Assembly: GCA_910585655.1 (NCBI GenBank)
Contig: CAJUFW010000018.1
Span: 1 to 16,617, forward strand
Reading direction: 5' to 3'
Length of the DNA: 16,617 nt
From: an uncultured Lachnospiraceae bacterium
Lineage (GTDB): Bacteria > Bacillota_A > Clostridia > Lachnospirales > Lachnospiraceae
Part shown: positions 1-7,862 of the stretch, in pieces
Layout: the number at the start of each line of letters is the position of its first letter
Numbering within the stretch: the stretch's first letter is position 1
Program-made: the position numbers and the translations under genes
Notes under the pieces: model-generated
Told to the model about the DNA's origin: nothing
The model's input: the letters and a program-made list of their open reading frames with translations, nothing else
The model's database searches: none

Positions 1-1339
1 CTGCTTATATCCGATACATTCTTCGATTCCATAATTGTACAAACCCTGTACGAAAGTATCGTACTCTTCCATCGGCTTAGTTCCTGTAATAAACTTAATC
101 GTATCTCCTGTACCAGAGTCTGGATACTGGTATACAAATTGTTGTATTTAATGGTTTCATCCTCTCAAACTTTGACTCATTCCAAGGAGTATAAGCCTCT
201 AACGTTCTCATCCCTTCATACATCGGATCGAACATCGCCCAGTTGTACAGACCAAAATCACTTGTTACCAAAGTGTACATAGACAAGGTTTCCTTGGTCA
301 GCTCACTGGTAGCCATACCAATCTGCGCAGTATCGCCTTCGTTTAATACAGGAGTCGTTACACCTGCCAGGAAGAAGTTTTCCTCCTGATTATAGCCCTG
401 CAGCTTGTAAGTATCTGCCGTTAAGCCCCAGATGTTGGTGCTGGCTCCGGCACGTCGGGTTCCCATATATTCAGCCGACGGCATGAGAGCTGCCTCATTG
501 CTGATAAAGTTTGGATCGATCAAGCCTTCTCCATACCAGTCACGGAACAACTGTACCCATTGTTTATAGCCTTCTTCTAATGGTTCGTATTTTACGGTTC
601 CGTTGTGTAAGAAAATTCTCCCAACACGCCATAGGCTGAAAGGAAATGGTGCATACTGTCATAGCTTGTTTTTGCAGCTATTAAAAGAGACGCTTCACAA
701 TTATAATTATCCTTAAATGCCTTTAATACATCGTGCCAATCATCAATCGTTACCGGAGTCTCCATACCCAGCTCATCCAGCCAATCCTGACGGAGACACA
801 TACCATCCTGCCGTCATTCGTTACAGTATCTTTGGAAAGCTTTTCATTGGATTCCCGAAGCGCCTGATAATGCGGCATATACTGTGGTACTGCTTCTGTC
901 AGATCATAAACAACACCGTCGTTACACGCCTGTACCAAACCACCTGTATAATAAGCCTCTGCCTGTCTTAAAATATCCGGGTAATCGCCAGAAGCCATCA
1001 AAAGACCGAATTTTTCAGAAGCCTCCGCTCCTAATACCGTTACCCAGTTGACATGAACATTCGTGTTTTCTTCGATTTTCTTAACTGCATACAAATCATC
1101 CGGACTGTTGGCATATTCGTTTGACCAAGCAAGCCAAATCGAAATTTCCCTCTTCTCCGGTAGCAGCCAACTCCACTCGTCTCCTGCCGCCTGGTCTTCA
1201 CCTTCTGCTTCATTACCTGTCGGTGTTTTGCGTCTGTTTCTTTGTCGTCTCCGCCTTTTTCACAGCTTGCCAATGCAGACATCACAAAGGTAAGTGCCAA
1301 AAGAAGCGCCAGAGCTTTTTTGGTGTTAAGTTTTTTCAT
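1..1339 (-). pseudogene. Broken, partial ABC sugar-binding lipoprotein (LipO/YesO-type), four frame breaks
   Basis: The start is the ATG at 1337-1339, behind a strong GGAGAGGAG site; the gene runs off the left edge. The N-terminus is a lipoprotein signal: MKK, a hydrophobic stretch and the lipobox LASC with Cys26, so the product would be anchored outside the membrane and present a sugar to an ABC importer. The pieces VHVNWVTVLGAEASEKFG, RQDWLDELGMETP and NWAMFDPMYEGMRTLEAY fit extracellular solute-binding proteins. The reading frame breaks four times: at 1226-1229 (A run one base short on the coding strand), about 799-810, 612-615 (T run one base short) and 147-149 (one extra A). Correcting these single bases restores readable protein, for example GEFFLHNGTVKYEP and QQFVYQYPDSGTGDTIKF. 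From memory of the family, residues also seem missing before RQDWLDELG and between TKETLS and GLYNWAMFDP. Sequencing error is the alternative to true decay. Confidence 0.8.
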
Positions 1340-1457
1340 CCTGAAATCTCCTCTCCTTTTTGTTTTGCTCACCCTTAAAGCAAAGACAGCCATAGTCCGC
1401 TGTTATTACAAGGGTCTGCCCACTACCACAACCGCCTCTGCCTCTCGGACTGGCGTT

Positions 1458-1486
1458 AACATACCATTACTTTTTGAAAAAGTCTA
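1458..1486 (-). promoter_or_regulatory. Candidate promoter of the binding-protein gene
   Basis: On the minus strand TAGACT (1481-1486) and TATGTT (1458-1463) are separated by 17 bp, and a TGG just upstream of the -10 gives an extended -10. Each hexamer matches the sigma-A consensus at only four of six positions. It would leave a leader of about 110 nt before the ATG at 1339. Confidence 0.4.
1469..1483. promoter_or_regulatory. 15-bp perfect palindrome, candidate operator
   Basis: ACTTTTTGAAAAAGT is a perfect inverted repeat (7-bp arms around one base). It fills most of the spacer of the candidate promoter of the binding-protein gene and overlaps its -35, which is where a repressor would block RNA polymerase. 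It is AT-rich, so chance occurrence is possible. No regulator gene in the window points to its partner. Confidence 0.35.
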
Positions 1487-1613
1487 TATTTATTTTTTTC
1501 ATTCCAGTTTTCCCTAGAATCTGACAGTAAAATTTCTTTGAAGATTTTGGGATTTTCCAGTATATCATGTCCACATTTTCATACATAACCACCTGTCAGA
1601 AATGAGGCAATAA

Positions 1614-1646
1614 CAAAACAAGGTAGTTTGTATATAGACTACCTTG
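1614..1646 (-). terminator. Intrinsic terminator of mutY
   Basis: CAAGGTAGT (1619-1627) and ACTACCTTG (1638-1646) form a perfect 9-bp stem with a 10-nt loop. On the minus strand the stem is followed by TTTTGTT, about 70 nt past the mutY stop. The plus-strand side is followed by CCTGATTTTT, so weak activity in both directions is possible. The remaining non-coding bases between 1340 and 1716 hold no gene that I can recognise. Confidence 0.8.
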
Positions 1647-1716
1647 CCTGATTTTTCACACTATTCTCCTCTCTTTTTTGTTGTCCACCCCGGCAAGTCA
1701 AACGTTTTAACAAATT

Positions 1717-3045
1717 TTAAGTTTCCGGTCGATATGCTTCAAATGCCGACGGCAAACTGTATTCTTTTTCCAATTCCTGCCCTGTTACCATCCGAATCGG
1801 CGAACGTACCTTCACATACTCTGCCACCTTCACCGCATAACCGACCATCCGCCATTCCACATGGGAAAAGATATGCTTCGCCTCCCCTAAAGAGAGCAGC
1901 TCTACAGCTTCTATCCCCAGCGTTTCCTCTAAAAACTGCCCCGCCTCTTCCGGCGAAAGCTTTCTTTCTGTATTGGGCAGCTCCCAAAGCCCGGCTAACA
2001 GCCCCTTTTCCGGACGCTTGCAAAGTCCGACTCTCTCTCCCTGCGAAATCACAAATACCGTTCGTTCCTCTATCTTACGGCTTTTTTTTGCAGGCTTAAC
2101 CGGGATTTCCTGCCATTCCTTTGTTCCGGCAATCCGGCATAAACTTTCTACCGGGCAGTTTTCACAGGATGGCTTTCCGTTTGGCAGACAGACCGTCGCC
2201 CCCAATTCCATCAACGCCTGGTTCAAGTTCCCCGGCTTCCCTCCTGCCTGTTCTACCCACTTTGCCAACGCGCCGAACAACAGCTCTGCCTCTTTTTTTA
2301 CCGCTGGCTTTGTAATATCATCCCGGCTTCCCGTCAGCCGCTTTAATACCCGCAAAACATTTCCGTCTACTGCCGGAGCCGGCTTCCCATAAGCGATGCT
2401 GGCAATCGCTCCTGCCGTATAGCTCCCGATTCCTGGAAGCTTTTGCAGCTTTTCATAGGAATCCGGCAGCTTCCCCTCATAGTCCTCTATGATCTGCCTG
2501 GCTGCCTTTTGCAGATTCCGTACCCGGTTATAATATCCCAGTCCCTCCCAAAGCTTTAAGAGCTTTTCTTCCGGACACTCTGCCAATGCCTGGATATCCG
2601 GCAGACTTTCTATAAAACGGTCAAAATATCCCTTCACCGCCTCTACCCGTGTCTGCTGCAACATGATTTCCGAAATCCAGACATAATAAGGACGAGGCTC
2701 GGAACGCCAACGTAATATCCGGGCGTTTTCCTGAAACCACTCCATCAGCGGAAACGCCATCTTTCGACAACGCAGCACCATATCCAGCTTTTCCGTTTTC
2801 TCCTTCTCTTTTCTCAATACCTCATTCCGCAACGCCAGGCGAATGCTTTCTTCTGCCACTTTCTCTGCTGCTTCTTCGGTTTTCTCTATCCGGCTCCTTC
2901 GTGCAAGTACCTGCTTTGCCAGCCCGGCAAAACAGCCGCCGAGTCCCTTTTTCTCCTGCCATTCCTCTGCAAAAAGCACCGGATCAATCCAAACCAGATC
3001 CGGTGCCACATTGCAGGCAGAGAGAATTGCCTCTTTCAATTCCAT
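1717..3045 (-). CDS. mutY: A/G-specific adenine DNA glycosylase MutY with N-terminal extension
   Basis: MutY removes adenine mispaired with 8-oxoguanine in base excision repair. The 442-aa product has the helix-hairpin-helix LPGIGSYTAG (203-212), catalytic Glu126 in SEIMLQQTRV, catalytic Asp227 in PAVDGNV, and a [4Fe-4S] cluster motif C286-X7-C294-X2-C297-X5-C303. A C-terminal NUDIX-like domain for 8-oxoG recognition starts near residue 325 (GLLAGLWELPN). The start is fixed by AGGAGG six bases before the ATG. Bacterial MutY is usually about 350-380 aa and opens near the equivalent of residue 100 (MEWFQENAR). Residues 1 to about 95 are therefore extra, with a charged, probably helical stretch at 50-90 that I do not recognise. 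The usual LPWR before the catalytic Glu is LRWR here (111-114). It lies 79 nt downstream of secDF and may share its transcript. Confidence 0.95.
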   Translation of the reverse strand: MELKEAILSACNVAPDLVWIDPVLFAEEWQEKKGLGGCFAGLAKQVLARRSRIEKTEEAAEKVAEESIRLALRNEVLRKEKEKTEKLDMVLRCRKMAFPLMEWFQENARILRWRSEPRPYYVWISEIMLQQTRVEAVKGYFDRFIESLPDIQALAECPEEKLLKLWEGLGYYNRVRNLQKAARQIIEDYEGKLPDSYEKLQKLPGIGSYTAGAIASIAYGKPAPAVDGNVLRVLKRLTGSRDDITKPAVKKEAELLFGALAKWVEQAGGKPGNLNQALMELGATVCLPNGKPSCENCPVESLCRIAGTKEWQEIPVKPAKKSRKIEERTVFVISQGERVGLCKRPEKGLLAGLWELPNTERKLSPEEAGQFLEETLGIEAVELLSLGEAKHIFSHVEWRMVGYAVKVAEYVKVRSPIRMVTGQELEKEYSLPSAFEAYRPET

Positions 3046-3124
3046 CCGCTGCCTCCTTTTTCTTTTTTCATCCTGTTCCCTTATTTTTTATATAATAGGA
3101 AAGTTCTCCGGGCAGGATTCTTAT

Positions 3125-5335
3125 TTATTCTTTTATTCTCTTTTCTGCCATCTTTCCAAATACCCCTTTAAAATGATACCACAGGGCGCCGGTAATACAG
3201 ATAGACGAATAAGCTCCGCAGATCACGCCTACCATCAGCGGCAAGGCAAATTCCTTGACGGAATCCAAACCGAACAGATAGAGAACAAATACCATAATAA
3301 AGGTCGTCAACGAAGTATTGATACTACGGCTGACTGTCTGGGTAATACTGTTGTTGACCACATCCTCCAACGTGTCCTTTTTAAGCATTTCTGCTTTGTT
3401 TTCCCGAATACGGTCAAAAATTACGATCGTTGCATTAATCGAATATCCGACAATCGTCAGCATACAGGCAATAAATGTCGTACCAACGGTCAGCTTAATC
3501 ACCGCGTAAAGCGTCACGACTACCAAAACGTCATGAACCAAAGCGATTACCGCGCTCGATCCAAAGCTGAAATCCTTAAAGCGAATCCAAATATAAATCA
3601 ACATACAAAGCGTAGCGATAATCACTGCCAGCATCGCATCCCGCTTCATTTCTCCGCTTACTGCCGCGCTGATGCTTTCGTTTGTAATCCGTTCGCCGTC
3701 AATTCCATATTCGCTGGAAAACGCTTCTGAAAGAGCAGTTCTCGTTTCTAAGTTTAATTCCTTTGTCTTAATGATTACCGCATTGTCGCCGACTACCGGC
3801 GCTACATCGACCTCGTTGTCGCCGATTACGCCTGCTACAAAGGAGGAAATCTCGTCGTTGCCAGGCAGTTCGCCGTCAAAAAATACTTCGGTAGAGGTTC
3901 CGCCCTTAAAATCCAATCCGTAGTTAAAGGCTCCCCCAATCGTAGAACGGTTGATAAAGAGGAACACAATCCCTACTACAATCACCAGCCCGGAAAGAAT
4001 GTAGCACTTTGGCGAAAGCTTGATAAAATCAAAGACTTTCCGCTCTTTCTGGATACCGTAAAATTTCTCTTTGTCAAAGCCTATCTGATACAATGCCTTT
4101 AAAACAAATCTTGTTACAAACAACGCCGTAAACATGGATAAAATAATACCAAGTGCCAGCGTATAGGCAAAGCCCTTTACCGTACCGGAACCCAACACAG
4201 CCAAAATCGCCGCTGCAATCAAGGTAGTCACATTTCCGTCTACAATCGCAGAAAGCGCTTTGGAAAATCCGAGCTTCATAGAAGACGCCACGGTTTTTCC
4301 GGTCGCCAGCTCTTCCCGGATTCTCGTAAAAATAATGACGTTCGCATCCACTGCCATTCCGATGGAAAGGACGATACCAGCCACACCAGGCAGGGTGAGG
4401 GTAATATCCAGTAAATTTAACAAAATCAGTTCCAGCGTTACATAAAAAATCAAAGCCAAACTAGCTGCCAGACCAGGAATCCGGTAAAATACAATCATAA
4501 AGAGAAAAATCAAAATCAATCCCACCGCGCCTGCTAACAAGCTTGTCTGAATTGCTTCTTCTCCTAACTTCGCGCCGACCACGTTAGAACGCACTTCCTT
4601 TAACTCCAACGGCAGCGCGCCGATACGGATTGTTGAGGCTAAGTTACTCGCCTCCTGCATATCCCTCTGACCGCTGATAGTAGCCGTTCCGTCGGAAATC
4701 ACATTTTGTACAGTCGGCCAGGAAATAACCTTACCGTCATATACAATGGCAATCTCCTGTCCCAAATATTCCTCGGTTGCCTTGGCAAATTTGTTGGCGC
4801 CGGAGGCATTTAACTCCAGAATAACAATATAATCGACACCAATCGTATCATTGTAAGCTTTTGGGCTGGCTGTGGTAATATCGGATCCGTCGATTACAAC
4901 TTGTCCTTTTTCATACAGCTCTTCTATCGTATAATCCAGGGTATAGCCGTCCTCTCCCAGCGTCATATTGCCCTCTACCGGAATAAACTGAATCGAACCG
5001 GCGTTCCCTAGTTCCTCCAAAATCCGGTTGGCATCCTGTACGCCCGGAATATCAACTACTACCCTGCGGTCTCCTTCCTGATATACGGCAGATTCCGTGC
5101 TGTAGTTATCCGCACGCTGCTGCATTTTATATATCGTATCGTCTACCTCAGTCTGAGTTGGATCCTCCTTTACTGTCTCGTAGGTAATGCTGACGCCGCC
5201 TGCCAGATCCAGCCCCAGCTTAATGCCCTCTGCGCTGCCAAAACCTCCCAGCACGCCAAGCGTCATCAATACCGTCAACGCTAAGGCAGCCAGAAAGCCC
5301 GCCAGCTTTATACTTCCCTGGCTCTTATCCTTCAT
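3125..5335 (-). CDS. secDF: Protein translocase SecDF (SecD-SecF fusion)
   Basis: This membrane protein uses the proton-motive force to help SecYEG/SecA export proteins. The 736-aa product joins SecD (about 1-435) and SecF (about 436-736), a fusion known in many Firmicutes. SecD shows an N-terminal membrane segment (9-32), the LGLDLAGG motif, a large external domain up to about residue 255, then membrane helices including GMAVDANVIIFTRIREE. SecF repeats the plan: a membrane helix near 445-463, YGLDFKGGTS, and the helix motif VGYSINATIVIFDRIREN. Both halves appear complete, with twelve membrane segments expected. The start has a modest AAAGGA site. An extended -10 promoter lies upstream and mutY follows after 79 nt. 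Confidence 0.97.
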   Translation of the reverse strand: MKDKSQGSIKLAGFLAALALTVLMTLGVLGGFGSAEGIKLGLDLAGGVSITYETVKEDPTQTEVDDTIYKMQQRADNYSTESAVYQEGDRRVVVDIPGVQDANRILEELGNAGSIQFIPVEGNMTLGEDGYTLDYTIEELYEKGQVVIDGSDITTASPKAYNDTIGVDYIVILELNASGANKFAKATEEYLGQEIAIVYDGKVISWPTVQNVISDGTATISGQRDMQEASNLASTIRIGALPLELKEVRSNVVGAKLGEEAIQTSLLAGAVGLILIFLFMIVFYRIPGLAASLALIFYVTLELILLNLLDITLTLPGVAGIVLSIGMAVDANVIIFTRIREELATGKTVASSMKLGFSKALSAIVDGNVTTLIAAAILAVLGSGTVKGFAYTLALGIILSMFTALFVTRFVLKALYQIGFDKEKFYGIQKERKVFDFIKLSPKCYILSGLVIVVGIVFLFINRSTIGGAFNYGLDFKGGTSTEVFFDGELPGNDEISSFVAGVIGDNEVDVAPVVGDNAVIIKTKELNLETRTALSEAFSSEYGIDGERITNESISAAVSGEMKRDAMLAVIIATLCMLIYIWIRFKDFSFGSSAVIALVHDVLVVVTLYAVIKLTVGTTFIACMLTIVGYSINATIVIFDRIRENKAEMLKKDTLEDVVNNSITQTVSRSINTSLTTFIMVFVLYLFGLDSVKEFALPLMVGVICGAYSSICITGALWYHFKGVFGKMAEKRIKE

Positions 5336-5377
5336 TTTTCTTACATCCTTTCTTTCTTTTATCCGTACGTCTCATAG

Positions 5378-5406
5378 AGTATATCACAAGTTTTCCAAGA
5401 AAGAAA
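5378..5406 (-). promoter_or_regulatory. Extended -10 promoter of secDF
   Basis: On the minus strand TATACT (5378-5383) is preceded by TGA, giving a TGN extended -10. The -35, TTTCTT (5401-5406), is weak and sits 17 bp upstream. Transcription would start about 35 nt before the secDF ATG. It lies just after the remnant stop of the GH20 pseudogene at 5433. Confidence 0.6.
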
Positions 5407-5432
5407 GTCCTAATTTTCATTCGTTTTTCTTT

Positions 5433-7173
5433 TTAACTGCGAAGGTAGTCCCCATACCAGCCGATCACTTCTCCAATCCGGTACAGTTCGGACTCCCGGC
5501 TGACCATATACCAAAGCAGACGATATCGCCAATACCAGTGTTCCAATTCCGCCGCCAACAGATAGACATATATTTTTTCTTCCGTATTCTTTTATACTGC
5601 CTATCCCTTCATAAAGCTTTTCTCGGCTTCCTCCATCCGCTCCCACTTTACGTTCTGAATGTCATACCGATCCGCTTCCAGACCTGCTCTCTTTTGACAC
5701 CGTTCTTTAAAGGCTACCATAAAAAACCAGGAAAAAACACTACAGTCATACAGCCCGGAAATCACCTCAACCAGAGTTTCGCTAGAATCTCCGTATTCTA
5801 TTTTGGAAATCGCGCGGTTGATTTCTTCTCGCTCCCTTATCTGACCATTCCAAGAAAATGCCGCTCCGTAGATCATACCAGGCACCGAAAATTCCGGATG
5901 GTTGATATGCCCATAATCTCCCCAATCCGTATTCCATACACCCACCGCGCCATATTCCTTGGCGTAGTGGCACATCCGGCTGATATTCTCATAGGCTCCT
6001 TTGCTATCGTTTACCAGGATATTCCAGCCCTGTACCCTCGGGCATACATATTGAAGCGCCCCTGCCTTCTGAAAGTTCTTTGTGTCTTCTGCGCTTTGCG
6101 TCGGAGAATAGCCCCAGTTTAGGCAAATCGTTCCCTCTGGCAGCTCGTTGACTGCCTCCGGAAATTCACAGATAATATCCCCCCAGAACATCGGAATCCG
6201 TCCATGCTCTACTACCAGATTGCACACTCTTTTTAAAAAGGACAAATAAAGCTCCTGTTTCCCGACTCTCTCTCCTTCCTTCTTACTTCTTCCTTTGCCA
6301 AGATCAAACGTTTCGTCCGCGCAGACATTAAAATACCGGGATGTAAACAAAGGCATAAATTCTTCTAACATTCCTTTTACCAGTTCAAAACTTTCCTCCT
6401 GCGTAACGTCTACCGTATGATGTGCCATCTGTCCCAGAAAAGAAAACGGCTCTTTATCGGCATCCGGCAGTTCTCCGGTCATTTCCCCTAGATAGTTCGC
6501 ATCCTGATGAGCATAACGACGACCTTCTCCATACATCAGAGGCTGACAGAACGGATTTTTCCCCGCTACCCAATAAAGCTGTTCTTTGGCAATCTCCGCC
6601 AGCTTCGGATCTGAAAAATAGCTTCCTATCAAAGCCGCCGCTTTTCCCATCCCCAAATGAATCGCGCTGTTTCCGCGGAACGAAAACCACACTACCGTCA
6701 TCTGGTACAGCTCTTTTAAATAATCGCCGTACAGTCTCATTTCCTCTTCCCACTGCGATCTCTTGTTTGAATCCGGCAGGGCAAGACACAACGCTTTAAG
6801 CGCCTGAACAAACGAATAATCCCGCCCCTGATGCGTAAAATGCACGATAGTACGATGACTTTTGTCCCGATAGAAAAATCCTTTCATCGGAATTCCTTCC
6901 GTTCCCGTTTCCTGACATGCCAAGCCCTACGCTGCTGGCGCGAAACCCGTCTCCAAAGCGAGTTTTTAAAGTAATTTCCAATCCCCACAGGGCTTCCTCC
7001 ATCTCCTGTTCGTCTGCCACGCTTCCCCCTATAACCAGACCGTTTTTGTATACGTCCTTCATATAGCGTGCCAAGGAAAGTGATTTTTCCACATAGCGAA
7101 CACCGTCGTTTAAAACGATGACACAATGATTGCTGTTATAGCCGTCATTCGAACCGTGCAGGCTCTCTCCTAT
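5433..7173 (-). pseudogene. Broken chimera: six-hairpin glycosidase-like segment joined to C-terminal half of a GH20 hexosaminidase
   Basis: The longest frame (5601-6923) holds two unrelated parts. The upstream part (about 6474-7173) has HFTHQGRDYSF, WFSFRGNSAIHLGMGKAAALIG and REQLYW-like EQLYWVAGKNPF, resembling six-hairpin (GH9-like) glycosidases. The downstream part is the catalytic half of a GH20 beta-N-acetylhexosaminidase, with the Asp-Glu pair in FNVCADETFDLGKGRSK (near 6312-6317) and GVWNTDWGDYGHINHPEFS. The N-terminal half of GH20 and the C-terminus of the hairpin domain are absent. Three frameshifts break it: near 6900-6908, at the CCC of 5605-5607 (one base short) and at the T6 of 5573-5578 (one base over). 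Correcting the last two recovers the expected tail ELYRIGEVIGWYGDYLRS, ending at 5433. No good start exists: the frame is open only to 7173, overlapping the end of the preceding gene, with CTG at 7161 or GTG at 7092 as poor candidates. Sequencing error could explain the frameshifts but not the fusion. Confidence 0.75.
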
Positions 7174-7675
7174 TTATAATAGCTTCTACCTCTCCAATGG
7201 TTTTTTCCACTACTTTTGCTATTTGTTCTGATGTATAGCCTTCTCTGTGCATATTTAAGATAATTTTTTCTTCTCTCTCTGCCCCGCCTTTTTCCCTGAT
7301 CCCCTGTGAAAGATTACACATAGCACTCCCATCTTTCATGCGTACATAAAAAATAATATCAAATCGTATCAGTCCTTCGTTAATCTCCATATTTTCTGTA
7401 TTCAATCCAACAATACGCTGTCCGTTTTTCAAACCGCCGTCAGACAGTATTTTTTCTACATTGGTCAGCCCCGGCTCTACCGGAACCACACTGATAAAGG
7501 GCTCCCCCTCAATATACGATACCACATCTTTTGGGTTCATTCCCCGGAATTCATCAACCGTTTTTACTAAAATATGCGCTAAAATGATTTTATTTCCCAA
7601 CAGACGTTTTGCCTTGTCATCATATTGTGCGTCCTGCTCTGTCGCACTGACCGCATTTTTTATTTCCGTATCCAT
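7145..7675 (-). CDS. Rpn/PD-(D/E)XK transposase-like protein, internally deleted
   Basis: This 176-aa product matches the two ends of a repetitive PDDEXK-type (Rpn recombination-promoting nuclease/putative transposase) family common in Lachnospiraceae. Typical pieces are the N-terminal DDKAKRLLGNKIILAHILVK and EGEPFISVVPVEPG, and the C-terminal MCNLSQGIREKG followed by EKIILNMHREGYTSEQIAKV. Family members as I recall them are about 300 aa and carry the catalytic VNVEAQK region after FYVRMKDG. Here FYVRMKDG runs straight into SAMCNLSQG (junction near 7325-7330), so about 130 residues including the nuclease core appear lost in frame. It is probably inactive. The start is supported by AGGAGG ten bases upstream. 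The stop overlaps the open frame of the GH chimera. The family assignment rests on recalled sequence patterns. Confidence 0.7.
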   Translation of the reverse strand: MDTEIKNAVSATEQDAQYDDKAKRLLGNKIILAHILVKTVDEFRGMNPKDVVSYIEGEPFISVVPVEPGLTNVEKILSDGGLKNGQRIVGLNTENMEINEGLIRFDIIFYVRMKDGSAMCNLSQGIREKGGAEREEKIILNMHREGYTSEQIAKVVEKTIGEVEAIINRREPARFE

Positions 7676-7746
7676 CCGCCATAAACCTCCTTTTATATGA
7701 CAGGAAATGCAAAAGCCATTCCCAAAAGGTATATGACCTCACTACC

Positions 7747-7775
7747 ATTATACCCTGAACTCCCTACTAAATCAA
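7747..7775 (-). promoter_or_regulatory. Sigma-A promoter of the Rpn-type gene
   Basis: On the minus strand TTGATT (7770-7775) and a perfect TATAAT (7747-7752) are 17 bp apart. Transcription should start near 7740, about 65 nt before the ATG at 7675. The promoter sits 35 bp beyond the araD terminator, so the gene is a separate unit, and its transcripts could run on into the GH chimera. Confidence 0.7.
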
Positions 7776-7809
7776 TCAGATTTCATAGAGCAACAGAAAG
7801 AAAGCAAGC

Positions 7810-7857
7810 AAAAACAGGTGCAGGGCAAATCCGAAAATCAGATTGCCTGCACCTGTT
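7810..7857 (-). terminator. Strong intrinsic terminator after araD
   Basis: Arms 7813-7828 and 7843-7857 pair over 15 bp (AACAGGTGCAGG/CCTGCACCTGTT plus CAA/TTG, with one bulged G). On the minus strand the stem is followed by a run of five T (7810-7814), part of it paired in the stem. It begins 5 nt after the araD stop codon and closes the lacZ-abfA-kinase-araD unit. Confidence 0.9.
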
Positions 7858-7862
7858 TCCTG

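Noticed and set aside
2843..3730. 295-codon plus-strand open frame
   Set aside because: It is antisense to mutY and secDF, both strongly supported, has a biased composition and matches no family I know.
5187..6122. 311-codon plus-strand open frame
   Set aside because: It lies antisense to the GH20 remnant and the secDF start; the minus-strand reading shows clear GH20 motifs.
5573..6908. Programmed ribosomal frameshifting in the GH chimera
   Set aside because: Three shifts of differing direction, no slippery heptamer with a following structure that I can see, and missing domain halves point to decay or sequence error.
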